Positions 19,440 to 27,900 of a stretch of 64,000 nt of DNA are shown one piece after another. The position numbers and the translations under genes are program-made. Origin of the DNA: JAIESQ01 sp964495375 (GTDB lineage: Bacteria; Planctomycetota; Planctomycetia; Pirellulales; JAEUIK01); the NCBI GenBank assembly GCA_964495375.1, contig CAZBWM010000005.1, forward strand, positions 1 to 64,000, in the 5' to 3' direction. The notes below the pieces were generated by a model, which saw only the letters and a program-made list of their open reading frames with translations, did not search any database and was not told the DNA's origin. Each line of letters opens with the position of its first letter. The stretch's first letter is position 1.

Positions 19440-20645
19440 ATGCCCGATTTTGCTTACACAGCCCGCAATGCCATCGGCGAGGAAATCGTCGGTCGGATTA
19501 GCGCCGCCAGCGAGCGCGAAGCGCTCGGGCTGTTGAGCGAACGCGCGTTGTTCCCCTTGCGAGTGGCCCGCGACAAGCCGGCCAGCGCCGCCTGGAATCG
19601 CCCCAAGAAGGTCAAGCCCTACATGCTGGCCACGACGCTGGGCCAATTGGGCGACCTGCTGCAAAGCGGCGTGCCATTGCTGCGTTCGTTCGAGCTATTG
19701 AGCAAGCAGGCCGCGAACCCGCTCTTGGGCGAAGTACTCACCGATGTTCGCAATCAGGTAGCCGAAGGGACCGCGCTCGACGCCGCGCTCGCCAAGCATC
19801 CGGCCGTCTTCAACGAACTGACGATCAGCATGGTCCGCGCCGGTAGCGAAGGGGGCTTCCTCGAAGAAGTGCTCGAGCGCACCGCCACGTTCATCGAACA
19901 GCAGGAAGATCTCAAGGGGCGCGTCGTGGGGGCAGCCACGTATCCCGTGCTGCTGGCCGTCGTCGGCTTCACCGCGGTCACCGGGATCATCGTGTTCATG
20001 GTTCCCAAATTTGCCGAGCTGTTCGCCCGACTCGAAGAACGGGGCGAACTCCCCTCGCTGACCACCGGCCTCCTATGGACCAGCGACATGATGAAAAATT
20101 ACGGGCTGTTCCTGCTGGCCGCGGCCGTCGGCGGCTTCATCTTCCTGCGCCGGCAGATGCAAACCGAGCGCGGCCGGCTGATCGCCGATCAGTGGAAGAT
20201 CAAGATGCCGGTCTTCGGCAATGTGATTCTCAGCCTGGCGGTCGCCCGCTTCTGCCGCGTGCTCGGCACGCTGTTGAAGAACGGCGTGCCGATCCTGCGG
20301 GCCCTCGAAATCAGCAGCGGCTCGACCGGCAACAAAGTGCTTTCGGGCGCGGTGCAGTCGGCCGCCGCGAACATTTCGTCGGGCCAGTCGCTGGCCAAAC
20401 CGTTGGCCGCCAGCGGGCTGTTTCCCAAATCGGTTGTCGAAATGATCAGTGTGGCCGAAGAAGCCAACAACCTCGAACGCGTGCTGATCGGCATCGCCGA
20501 TGGCCTCGAGCGCCGCACGCATCGCCAACTCGATCTCGCCGTGCGCCTGCTCGAGCCCGCCATGCTGCTGGTGATGGGGAGCGTCATCCTGGTCGTCGTG
20601 TTGGCGCTGCTGCTGCCGGTTTTCCAGATGAGCACGATGGTCTGA
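19440..20645 (+). CDS. gspF: Type II secretion inner-membrane platform protein GspF
   Basis: A 401-residue polytopic protein starting MPDFAYTARNAIGEEIVGRI, the usual GspF opening. An in-frame ATG lies upstream at 19383, but that extension would be encoded by the palindromic repeat, so 19440 is chosen. Two GspF domains are visible (QLGDLLQSGVPLLRSFELL near 70, and FCRVLGTLLKNGVPILRALE near 275). Membrane segments lie near 165-185, 220-240 and at the C-terminus (LLVMGSVILVVVLALLLPVF). Length and order agree with GspF, which couples GspE to the pseudopilus. Confidence 0.94.
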   Translation: MPDFAYTARNAIGEEIVGRISAASEREALGLLSERALFPLRVARDKPASAAWNRPKKVKPYMLATTLGQLGDLLQSGVPLLRSFELLSKQAANPLLGEVLTDVRNQVAEGTALDAALAKHPAVFNELTISMVRAGSEGGFLEEVLERTATFIEQQEDLKGRVVGAATYPVLLAVVGFTAVTGIIVFMVPKFAELFARLEERGELPSLTTGLLWTSDMMKNYGLFLLAAAVGGFIFLRRQMQTERGRLIADQWKIKMPVFGNVILSLAVARFCRVLGTLLKNGVPILRALEISSGSTGNKVLSGAVQSAAANISSGQSLAKPLAASGLFPKSVVEMISVAEEANNLERVLIGIADGLERRTHRQLDLAVRLLEPAMLLVMGSVILVVVLALLLPVFQMSTMV

Positions 20646-20709
20646 CGCAAGCTTCGCAAAACAATCAGTACTCAACCCGTTCACACAACTTTCTTCAGGA
20701 GAAACTCAC

Positions 20710-21177
20710 ATGTCGCGTCACCACCGACGTGCCGCTCGGAGCGGCTTCACCCTTATGGAACTGCTGTTGGTCATGGGCATCCTCGTCATCCTGCTGACGA
20801 TGGTTGTCCCCAAGCTGATCTCGACGCAGAAGAAGGCCAACATTAACGCCGCCAAGATTCAGATCGGCATGTTCCGCAAAGCCGCCGAAGAAGGTTACAT
20901 GCAGGACATGAACACCTTCCCCTCGACCGAACAAGGGCTGGCCGCGCTGCTGGAAGCCCCCAGCGACGTCGAGAACACCAAGAATTGGAACGGCCCCTAC
21001 GTCGAGAATGTGCCCAAGGATCCCTGGGATCACGAGTACCAGTACGCCTACCCAGGCACGCACAACGAAAAGAAGGACATGCCCGATATCTGGTCGGTCG
21101 GTCCCGACGGTGAAGACGGCACCGACGACGACATCGGCAATTGGTCGAACGAAGAGGAAGCAGACACCAACTCGTAA
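20710..21177 (+). CDS. gspG: Major pseudopilin GspG
   Basis: A 155-residue type IV pilin-like protein. The prepilin cleavage site is G12/F13 in RSGFTLMELLLVMGILVILL, with Glu at mature position 5. The soluble part carries the GspG hallmarks TFPSTEQGLAALLEAP, NWNGPYV and KDPWDHEYQYAYPG, and an Asp-rich end (DGEDGTDDDIGNW) that usually binds calcium. It is preceded by AGGAGAAA about 9 bases from the ATG. It forms the pseudopilus shaft. This is the best diagnostic gene for calling the cluster type II secretion rather than type IV pili. Confidence 0.95.
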   Translation: MSRHHRRAARSGFTLMELLLVMGILVILLTMVVPKLISTQKKANINAAKIQIGMFRKAAEEGYMQDMNTFPSTEQGLAALLEAPSDVENTKNWNGPYVENVPKDPWDHEYQYAYPGTHNEKKDMPDIWSVGPDGEDGTDDDIGNWSNEEEADTNS

Positions 21178-21208
21178 CTCGCGCGGCCTGGTTGCGTGGA
21201 CCTGGGTA

Positions 21209-21231
21209 CCACTGCTGGCTTGCCCAGCAGT
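21209..21231. repeat. Short palindrome between gspG and gspH
   Basis: A 23-bp sequence containing the hairpin ACTGCTGGCTTGCCCAGCAG. The same 23 bases recur at 38653-38675. It is an extragenic palindrome of unknown role. Confidence 0.6.
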
Positions 21232-21292
21232 AGTGAGGTTCGACCTCGCAATTGCCAAGTGAGCTCGCAGATCTGTTGAAGGATGAAATCGG

Positions 21293-22066
21293 ATGAAGCT
21301 TGTCATCTCGCCAAAGCGCAGCGCTCCACGCGGCTTCACGCTCGTCGAGCTGCTCTTGGTGATGTCGATGATCGTCGTGCTCTTGGGCATGAGCTACCCG
21401 ACGTTGCGCCGCTCGCTCGGCAGCTACCGGCTGCGCGAAGCCGCCAAGACCATGCGCGTGCAAGTCGCCCGCGCGCGGCTGGCGGCCATCGAGTCGGGCG
21501 TGCCGCAAGAGTTGCGCTTCGTGCCCGGCGAGGCCGTCTTTCGCCTGGCTCCCGCGCGTGGCTTCGAGCCCGAGCCGGCCGAAGCCGGCGGCGCTGGCGA
21601 TCCGGAAGCAGGTCCGCGTTTGACCACGGCCGGTGATCCGCGCCGCGGCGCCCGGCCGACCAATCTAGATCCCCAGACGGCAGCGCTGAGCGAGGTGATC
21701 GAGTTGTTCTTACCCGAGTCGGTAATCTTCGCGCACGAGCAGCCCAGCAAGGCGAGCGCGACCGGCGCGGAGTTTGGTTCGGCAATTCCCACCGGCGACA
21801 GCTTTAGTGATCCGAGTCTCGCTTCGACCACGGGCGACGATCGCAACTGGTCGGCGCCGATCGTTTTTCGACCCGATGGCACCACGGTCGACGCCCAGTT
21901 CGTGATCGCCAATGATCGCCAGCAATGTATCGTCCTCTCGCTGCGCGGGCTGACCGGCGCGCTCGATCAAAGCGACTTGCAATCGCTCGATGAGATGCAG
22001 GCCGCGGCCGAAGCGGCGGTCGCCCCCGCCGATCGCATGGCCGGGCTGCCAACCGACGAGCGATAG
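21293..22066 (+). CDS. gspH: Minor pseudopilin, GspH/FimT-like
   Basis: A 257-residue prepilin-like protein with cleavage site G14/F15 in PRGFTLVELLLVMSMIVVLL and Glu at mature position 5. The following SYRLREAAKTMRVQVARARL matches the GspH/FimT helix. The C-terminal part is longer and more variable than usual GspH (about 170 aa), with a Gly/Ala/Pro-rich insert near 90-130. It probably sits near the pseudopilus tip. The assignment rests on the N-terminal motif and gene order between gspG and gspI. Confidence 0.8.
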   Translation: MKLVISPKRSAPRGFTLVELLLVMSMIVVLLGMSYPTLRRSLGSYRLREAAKTMRVQVARARLAAIESGVPQELRFVPGEAVFRLAPARGFEPEPAEAGGAGDPEAGPRLTTAGDPRRGARPTNLDPQTAALSEVIELFLPESVIFAHEQPSKASATGAEFGSAIPTGDSFSDPSLASTTGDDRNWSAPIVFRPDGTTVDAQFVIANDRQQCIVLSLRGLTGALDQSDLQSLDEMQAAAEAAVAPADRMAGLPTDER

Positions 22067-22285
22067 GCGGCCGTTGAAGTGATTTGTAGCCGGGGTCTGG
22101 GTGGTGGGTCATTTTGAATTGCGTGTGCCACGGGCAGAGCCCAAGGGTCTCGGCAAAAGTCCGCTAGCTGGTGGATAGAGGACGACGATGTGACAGGATG
22201 ACGTTGGAATTGGTGTGACCCGACCAAGGATTTCGCCGCGCAGCCGCGACACGTCAGTGTAGTCATCACGCTCCGCCGTGATGAA

Positions 22286-22510
22286 ATTCGCCGCGCAGCG
22301 GCGGCGGCGCTTAGCCGTGGGCGCCAGCCCACGGAGGCGTTTCGTGAATGACCAAAGCCGCGCAGCGGCGACGGCGACGCGGAAATCGCCTTAGATTCGT
22401 TGTCATGCCGCCGCGCCGATGTCGCCGCTGCGCGGCTTAGTTGTTGTTTGGCGTCGATTGTCCGTGGGTTAACACCCACGGCTAAGCGCCGCGGCCACTA
22501 CGTGGCCAAT
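22286..22510. repeat. Large palindromic repeat family B, copy 1
   Basis: A 225-bp repeat inside the 704-bp gap between gspH and gspI. It contains hairpin CCGTGGGCGCCAGCCCACGG, then AAGCCGCGCAGCGGCGAC and, about 70 bp later, its complement GTCGCCGCTGCGCGGCTT, then hairpin CCGTGGGTTAACACCCACGG. The outer parts match 38726-38950 almost base for base; the central 50 bp differ. A further hairpin (TCATCACG/CGTGATGA) lies just upstream at 22262-22283. The rest of the gap (22067-22285, 22511-22770) shows nothing I can name. Confidence 0.8.
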
Positions 22511-22770
22511 GACAATCGATGATTCGCGTCAACCAGGAACAAGGGCGAAGACACTTTCCACCGAGTTGCCGCTCCAGTCGCGGGTCTGCCCACCGCGGTC
22601 TAGCTAGCTAAGATGTGTTGAGACCAATGGGCGGAGCCCGTCGCAAACGATGTTCACTCCATTCTTTTCAAATTGACCCACTACCGTGGTCTGTGACCCC
22701 GGAATTCGAATTAAATCAATGGCCTGCCAGGCGGCTCGTCTCCGCGGGCAGTGATCAAGTGAGCCCTACC

Positions 22771-23277
22771 ATGAGAACCCGCCAGGCGAAACGCAGAGCA
22801 CGCCGGGGCTTCTCCTTGCTCGAAGTGCTCTTGGCCACCACGATTCTGTTGGGCGCGGTCGTCGTGCTCGGCGAGTTGTCGCGGCTCGCCCTGCACAACG
22901 CCACTGCCGCGCGCAATCACACTCGCGGCGCGGAGCTGTGCGCCCGCACGATGGCCGAAATCGTCTCCGGCATCCGCCCGGCGTCGGCCACGACCGAGCA
23001 GCCCTTCCTGGACGATCCCTCCTGGCGCTTTGCCGTCGAACTGTTGCCCTGTGACACGCCCGGCCTGTCATGCGTTCAGGTGACCTGCCGGCAAGAAGTT
23101 CCCGAGAACAAGCGGCCAATCGAAGTGCGGCTCGCACGCTGGGTGCGCGGCGGCGCGACGTCCGCGATTGCCTCGCCGACAAGTGAACCGAGTGGGGCAG
23201 AGCAGGGCGGGGCAGGGCAGGGGAGTGGCGCATCGGTCAGCCCAGGTGTGCCATCGCCGCTAGGAACGTCGCCATGA
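22771..23277 (+). CDS. gspI: Minor pseudopilin, GspI-like
   Basis: A 168-residue prepilin-like protein. The ATG at 22771 is chosen because it puts the cleavage site (G13/F14 in RRGFSLLEVLLATTILLGAV) 13 residues in. An open frame extends upstream to 22615 but would give an implausible 65-residue leader. The body (ELCARTMAEIVSGI, then SWRFAVELL) fits the GspI pattern of an arm ending in a short beta domain. The C-terminus is Ser/Gly/Pro-rich. It overlaps gspJ by four bases (ATGA), so the two are translationally coupled. Confidence 0.8.
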   Translation: MRTRQAKRRARRGFSLLEVLLATTILLGAVVVLGELSRLALHNATAARNHTRGAELCARTMAEIVSGIRPASATTEQPFLDDPSWRFAVELLPCDTPGLSCVQVTCRQEVPENKRPIEVRLARWVRGGATSAIASPTSEPSGAEQGGAGQGSGASVSPGVPSPLGTSP

Positions 23278-24770
23278 TTGCCAGCTCGAGACCAAGCCAG
23301 CGCTGCGATCGCCGAAACGCGAAGCTCCGGCGCGTCGGCTTCACGCTGCTCGAAGTGCTGCTGGCCATGGTCCTCGCCGGCGCACTGATGGCAGGGCTCT
23401 GGGGTGTCCTCTCGCTCAATCTGCGCACCTTTGAAGTTGGCAGGGTCAAAACCCAGCGCGCTCAATTGACTCGGGCGTTGGCCGAACGGATCGAGAACGA
23501 TCTGCGCGCCATCGCCCCCTTGGCCGACGAATTGAAAACGACGCAAGAACGTCTGCGACCTTCGACCGCGAGTGGCTTCGCATCGAGCGGCGATGCCTTG
23601 TCCAGCGCCCCGATCTTGCCCAGCACGTCAACATCCCCAGGCGACTCGCTCCTGCCGAATACCGCGCCGGCGAGCACAACGCCCGGTCTGTCGCCCCCAT
23701 CCATTCCATCGCCAGCCAGCTCATCAGCAACAAATTTCGGAACGAACAGCCCAGCAAGCGCGACACCGCCAGGAGCGACGTCCCCCGCTGGCGGCAGCAC
23801 GTCGCCCGGTTTGGCCGATTCGACTTCCACGGCCGCCTACACTCCGGCGCCGGTTTACTCGCTGATCGGTTCTTCGCACGCTTTGCAGGTGCGCGTGCTG
23901 ACCGCGACCGCCGACGCCGAGTCGCTCGCGACGACCGATGCCAGCGGTCAACTCAGCACACCGCTGCCGCGCGATTTGCAGATCGTCGAATACCGCCTCG
24001 AGCAACCGCAGTTGGCCCCCCAATCGTTCGACACCCAGACGACCAGTTCGCAGCCGGCCTGGCGCGGTGCAGGGCTCAGTCGGCGGCAGCGCGCCTGGAC
24101 GATCGATGTTCGCTCGACCGACGCGTCTTCAGCGAGTAACTCCAGCGATCTGCCCCCGGAAGGCGAAGACCCAGCCACAGCCGGTGGCGGTTACTTGGGT
24201 GGCAGCACCACGACAACGCTCGGCGGCGAGTCGTCCCCTTTTGGATCCAGCCCAAGCGACATCCCAAGCGACAGCAGCCCGCTTGATGCGCTCACGCCGA
24301 CTGGCGCCGGCTCATCGTTTGCGCCGCTTCCCCCCGGAGTTCGTAGCGAACAGCTCTTTGTGCCCGAGGTCACGGGTTGGCAATTGCGTTACTTCGACGG
24401 CCAGCAGTGGCATACCCAATGGCACAGCGGTCGCAAGGGATTGCCCGCCGCGATCGAAGTGACGCTGTCGCTAAAAGCTGAGGAGCCCACCCGGCGACCC
24501 CCGCGCACCATTTCCACCACGGCGGCTCCCTCAGAAACTGCGGGCGATTCACAACCCTCGGGCGACGCTGACGCCGACGCCCGCCGCGGCGAAGAAACCA
24601 TGCGGCTCGTCGTGCATTTGCCCTCGGCCTGGGGGCCCGTCTCCTCGCGCGATGCATCGCAGCAGCCGAGCGACTTGACCGATCCGATGCCGACCGATCC
24701 TGGCGGCTCGTCGCAACTGCGTGGCGATTCTGGCGCAAGCACCGTTCCCATGCCGGGAGGATCGCCATGA
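23274..24770 (+). CDS. gspJ: Minor pseudopilin, GspJ-like, with a long Ser/Thr/Pro-rich insert
   Basis: A 498-residue prepilin-like protein, more than twice the usual GspJ length. The cleavage site is G22/F23 in VGFTLLEVLLAMVLAGAL. The N-terminal helix continues as QRAQLTRALAERIENDLRAI, as in GspJ. About residues 100-190 and 285-360 are low-complexity Ser/Thr/Pro/Gly. The recognisable part resumes with VTGWQLRYFDGQQW and LPAAIEVTLSLKA, which resemble the end of GspJ. Expansion with disordered linkers is the odd feature. It overlaps gspK by four bases (ATGA). Confidence 0.75.
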   Translation: MIASSRPSQRCDRRNAKLRRVGFTLLEVLLAMVLAGALMAGLWGVLSLNLRTFEVGRVKTQRAQLTRALAERIENDLRAIAPLADELKTTQERLRPSTASGFASSGDALSSAPILPSTSTSPGDSLLPNTAPASTTPGLSPPSIPSPASSSATNFGTNSPASATPPGATSPAGGSTSPGLADSTSTAAYTPAPVYSLIGSSHALQVRVLTATADAESLATTDASGQLSTPLPRDLQIVEYRLEQPQLAPQSFDTQTTSSQPAWRGAGLSRRQRAWTIDVRSTDASSASNSSDLPPEGEDPATAGGGYLGGSTTTTLGGESSPFGSSPSDIPSDSSPLDALTPTGAGSSFAPLPPGVRSEQLFVPEVTGWQLRYFDGQQWHTQWHSGRKGLPAAIEVTLSLKAEEPTRRPPRTISTTAAPSETAGDSQPSGDADADARRGEETMRLVVHLPSAWGPVSSRDASQQPSDLTDPMPTDPGGSSQLRGDSGASTVPMPGGSP

Positions 24771-26302
24771 CGAAGCCAACCTCGCACCGCGGCATGGTGC
24801 TGGTCCTGGTCTTGATCATCGTGGCGATGATCAGCCTGGGGAGCTACAGCTTCAGCGAGTTGATGTTCGCCGAGTATCGCGCCGCGCGGCTGCACGAGCG
24901 GCGCCTGCAAGCCCGGTTGGCGGCCGAGTCGGGCGTCGAGTACGCGGCCGCTCGCCTGGCCCAAACCGCCGAGCAACAAACCCGCGCGCCGTTGGCCGCC
25001 GCGACCGATCCTTGGCGCGGCGTGCTCGTCAACGAGTCGGACAATCCGGCCGCGCGGTCACGGTTTTCGCTCGTCGCGCCTCCGGTAGCCGGCGACGATA
25101 CGTTCAAGCTTCGCTACGGGCTTGGCAACGAGTCGGCCAAGTTGAATCTGCACACCTTGCTCGAGTGGGATCGCGCTCAGCCCGGCGCGGCGCAAGCGGC
25201 GCTCATGCGCTTGCCTGGCATGCGTGAAGAACTGGCCGACGCCATTTTGGATTGGATCGACGACGACAGCACGCCCCGTCCGCAGGGGGCTGAAGCCGAG
25301 CATTATCAAGCGCTCGAGCCGCCGTACTTGCCGGCCAATCGCCCGCCGACGAACCTCGCCGAACTGCTGCAAGTGCGCGGTGTGACTCGTGCGATGTTGC
25401 TGGGGGACGACGCCAATCGCAACGGCTATCTCGAAACCGTCGAACTCGAGGCGGCCGAGCGCCGCCGTCAGGGGGCCACCGAAGAGTCGACGCCGTTCGG
25501 CTGGTCGACCTATCTCACGGTGTCGAGCGCCGAAGGGAATCTCGCTCCTGGTGGCCAGCCGCGCATCGAACTCAATCGCGCCGAGCTCAAGCCGCTGTAC
25601 GATCAGGTGGTCGCTCAGTTCGACGAAAGTTGGGCTACGTTCATCGTCGCCTATCGCCAGTTCGGTCCCTATGTTGGCCCAGCCGCCAGCAGTACCTCGC
25701 CGGCCAGTGTCGTCGATTTCGCAAAGCCTGCCAGGTTCACGATTGCCTCACTGCTGGATTTGATCGGGGCGCGCGTCTATATCCCCGCCGCCGGCGCGCA
25801 GCCCATCACGGTGCTGGCGTCTCCGCTGGCGAACGATCAGGATGCCCTGCGGCAGCACCTGCCCAAATTGCTCGATTGGACGACGACCGCCGCGCCCCAG
25901 GAGTTGATCGTCGGCCGCGTGAACGTCAACCTGGCGTGCCGCGAGGTGCTGTCGGCAATTCCCAAGCTCGATCCCGTGCTGGTCGAGGAGATCATCAGCA
26001 AGCGCGGCGCCGAGGCGGCTACCTCTCCCGAGCGCCGGTACATCTCCTGGCTGCTCGCCGAAGGGCTCGTCACGCTCGAACAGCTCAAAGTGCTGCTGCC
26101 CTATCTCACCACTGGCGGGGACGTTCACGCCTCGCAAGTTGTCGGTTTTTTGGACCAACGCGGCCCCTTGGTCCGGGCCGAGGTGCTGCTGGATGCTACC
26201 CGGCGCCCTGTTCGGCTGTTAAGCTGGAACGACCTGGCCCCCCTCGGTCGGGGCTTCGATGCCGAGCTGCTCGGTGCCCTGCCGGCCGGCGATCGGCCGT
26301 AA
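24767..26302 (+). CDS. gspK: Pseudopilus tip protein, GspK-like
   Basis: A 511-residue protein. The N-terminus HRGMVLVLVLIIVAMISLGS is a prepilin-type segment without the Glu at mature position 5, which is a GspK feature. The next part (RLQARLAAESGVEYAAARLA) fits the GspK helix. Two regions resemble helix-hairpin-helix/SAM-like folds (LPGMREELADAILDWIDDD and AIPKLDPVLVEEIISKRG), as found in the GspK alpha domain. DWIDDD is a close match to the family's metal-binding DWxDxD stretch. Length is longer than the usual 300-350 residues. Confidence 0.82.
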   Translation: MTKPTSHRGMVLVLVLIIVAMISLGSYSFSELMFAEYRAARLHERRLQARLAAESGVEYAAARLAQTAEQQTRAPLAAATDPWRGVLVNESDNPAARSRFSLVAPPVAGDDTFKLRYGLGNESAKLNLHTLLEWDRAQPGAAQAALMRLPGMREELADAILDWIDDDSTPRPQGAEAEHYQALEPPYLPANRPPTNLAELLQVRGVTRAMLLGDDANRNGYLETVELEAAERRRQGATEESTPFGWSTYLTVSSAEGNLAPGGQPRIELNRAELKPLYDQVVAQFDESWATFIVAYRQFGPYVGPAASSTSPASVVDFAKPARFTIASLLDLIGARVYIPAAGAQPITVLASPLANDQDALRQHLPKLLDWTTTAAPQELIVGRVNVNLACREVLSAIPKLDPVLVEEIISKRGAEAATSPERRYISWLLAEGLVTLEQLKVLLPYLTTGGDVHASQVVGFLDQRGPLVRAEVLLDATRRPVRLLSWNDLAPLGRGFDAELLGALPAGDRP

Positions 26303-26388
26303 CTTCCGACCGACCAACCCGCCCGCCTGCTCCGCATTCCCTGCCCGCCGTTCGTATCCGCCATTTGTTCCCGCCCGGGAGAAACACC

Positions 26389-27879
26389 ATGCCCCGTTTG
26401 CTGGCCCTCGAATGGGATCCGCTCGAGGCGCGCTTCCTCTTGGCCACGGTCAAGCGTGGCAGCGTGGTGCTCGAGCAAGCGGGCGCGATCCCGCTCCCCC
26501 CGGCGGTCGAGGGCGAAAAGCTGCCGCCCGAAACTGCCGGTCAGATCATCCGCACGGCTCTGGCGGTGCGCAAGATCGGCAGCGTGCCGGCGCTGGTCGT
26601 CGTCGGTCGATCGCAGGTCGAGTTGCGTCAGTTGACGCTTCCCCCCGCGCCCGATGAAGAACTGCCCGAGCTGGTCCGCCACCTGGCCTTGCGCGAACTG
26701 AGCACGGCGAGCGAGTCGTCGGTCGTCGACTTCGTGCGCTTGCCGGCTGAGCCGGGCGAACAGCAAACGGTCGTCGCGGCGGCCCTCTCGGCCGAGCAGC
26801 TCGCGCAGAACCTGGCGGTCACCAAAGGGGCCGGCGTGCGACCGCGGCGGTTGTTGTTGCGTCCCTATGCCGTGGCCGGTTTGCTCGCGCGTCAGATGCA
26901 ACCACGCGAGCGCCTTTGCCTGCTGGTCGACGGCACCGCCCAAGAAGCCGAGCTGATCGTGCTGGCCGAAGGGCAGGTCGTCGTCTCGCGCACCGTGAAG
27001 TTGCCGCTGCCCGCCGAAGGCGAGCCCGCGCACGCGCCGCTGTTGGGCGAAATCCGCCGCACCGTGATCGCCGTGCAGAATCAGCCCGGTGGCGGTTCGA
27101 TCGAAGCGGTCTACGTCTGTGGCGATGCCGAAGAACATCAGGAGCTCGTTCGCGCGCTCGAAGAAGAACTCTCGCTGGCTGCGGAACTGTTTCGACCGTT
27201 CGCGGGCCAGCAGCTCGCCGCCAGCTTGCGCGACGAGCTGCCGCCCCACGTCGGTCGTTATGTCGGCCTCATCGGCGCGGTGATTGACGAAGCCCACGGC
27301 TCGCACGCGCTCGATTTTCTGCATCCCCGCCAACCGGTCGCGCCGCAGGGGCGCCGCCGCATGGCCGTGCTGGCGGCCAGCTTGTGCGCCGTGTTGGCCC
27401 TGGCCGGCTGGTACGCGGCCTGGAGCCGCTTCTCGGCCGTCGACGCCGAGATCGCTCAACTGGCTCGCGAGCTCAAGGATCTAGACGCTTCGGTCAAACG
27501 GGCCGTCGAAAAAGAATCGGCCGTGGCCGCCATCGAAGAATGGTCGCTGGGGGGCGTCTGCTGGCTCGACGAACTGCGCGATCTTTCGATGCGGTTTCCC
27601 AAGCCGCGCGACGCCGTGGTGCTGCGCATGACGCTCGGAGGTCGCCCCACCGGCGGCGGCACCATCGAGCTCGAAGGGCTCGTCCGCGATCACTCGATCG
27701 TGCGCCGTATGGAAACCGGGCTCCGCGACGACCATCACGAAGTTTCCACCCGCCGCGTGCAAGAGAGCGTGCAAGGCGCCACCTACACGTTGCGGTTCGA
27801 TACGTCGATCGGCGTCAGCACGCGCGACAAGAGCGAATACCAAAGCCACTTGAACACCGCTCGCACGCCCGCCCCCTGA
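26389..27879 (+). CDS. gspL: GspL-like assembly protein with PilM- and PilN-like parts
   Basis: A 496-residue protein from the ATG at 26389, preceded by GGGAGA; the open frame extends upstream but overlaps gspK out of frame. The N-terminal 315 residues look like the actin-like PilM/GspL cytoplasmic fold (LLALEWDPLEARFLLA, ALVVVGRSQVELRQL, LCLLVDGTAQEAELIVL, VYVCGDAEEH). One membrane segment follows near 325-345 (MAVLAASLCAVLALAGWYAA), then a short coiled coil and a PilN/GspL periplasmic domain. It would anchor GspE and GspF at the inner membrane. The assignment is by position and fold pattern. Confidence 0.72.
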   Translation: MPRLLALEWDPLEARFLLATVKRGSVVLEQAGAIPLPPAVEGEKLPPETAGQIIRTALAVRKIGSVPALVVVGRSQVELRQLTLPPAPDEELPELVRHLALRELSTASESSVVDFVRLPAEPGEQQTVVAAALSAEQLAQNLAVTKGAGVRPRRLLLRPYAVAGLLARQMQPRERLCLLVDGTAQEAELIVLAEGQVVVSRTVKLPLPAEGEPAHAPLLGEIRRTVIAVQNQPGGGSIEAVYVCGDAEEHQELVRALEEELSLAAELFRPFAGQQLAASLRDELPPHVGRYVGLIGAVIDEAHGSHALDFLHPRQPVAPQGRRRMAVLAASLCAVLALAGWYAAWSRFSAVDAEIAQLARELKDLDASVKRAVEKESAVAAIEEWSLGGVCWLDELRDLSMRFPKPRDAVVLRMTLGGRPTGGGTIELEGLVRDHSIVRRMETGLRDDHHEVSTRRVQESVQGATYTLRFDTSIGVSTRDKSEYQSHLNTARTPAP

Positions 27880-27900
27880 CGAGTGACCGCGGACCACGCC

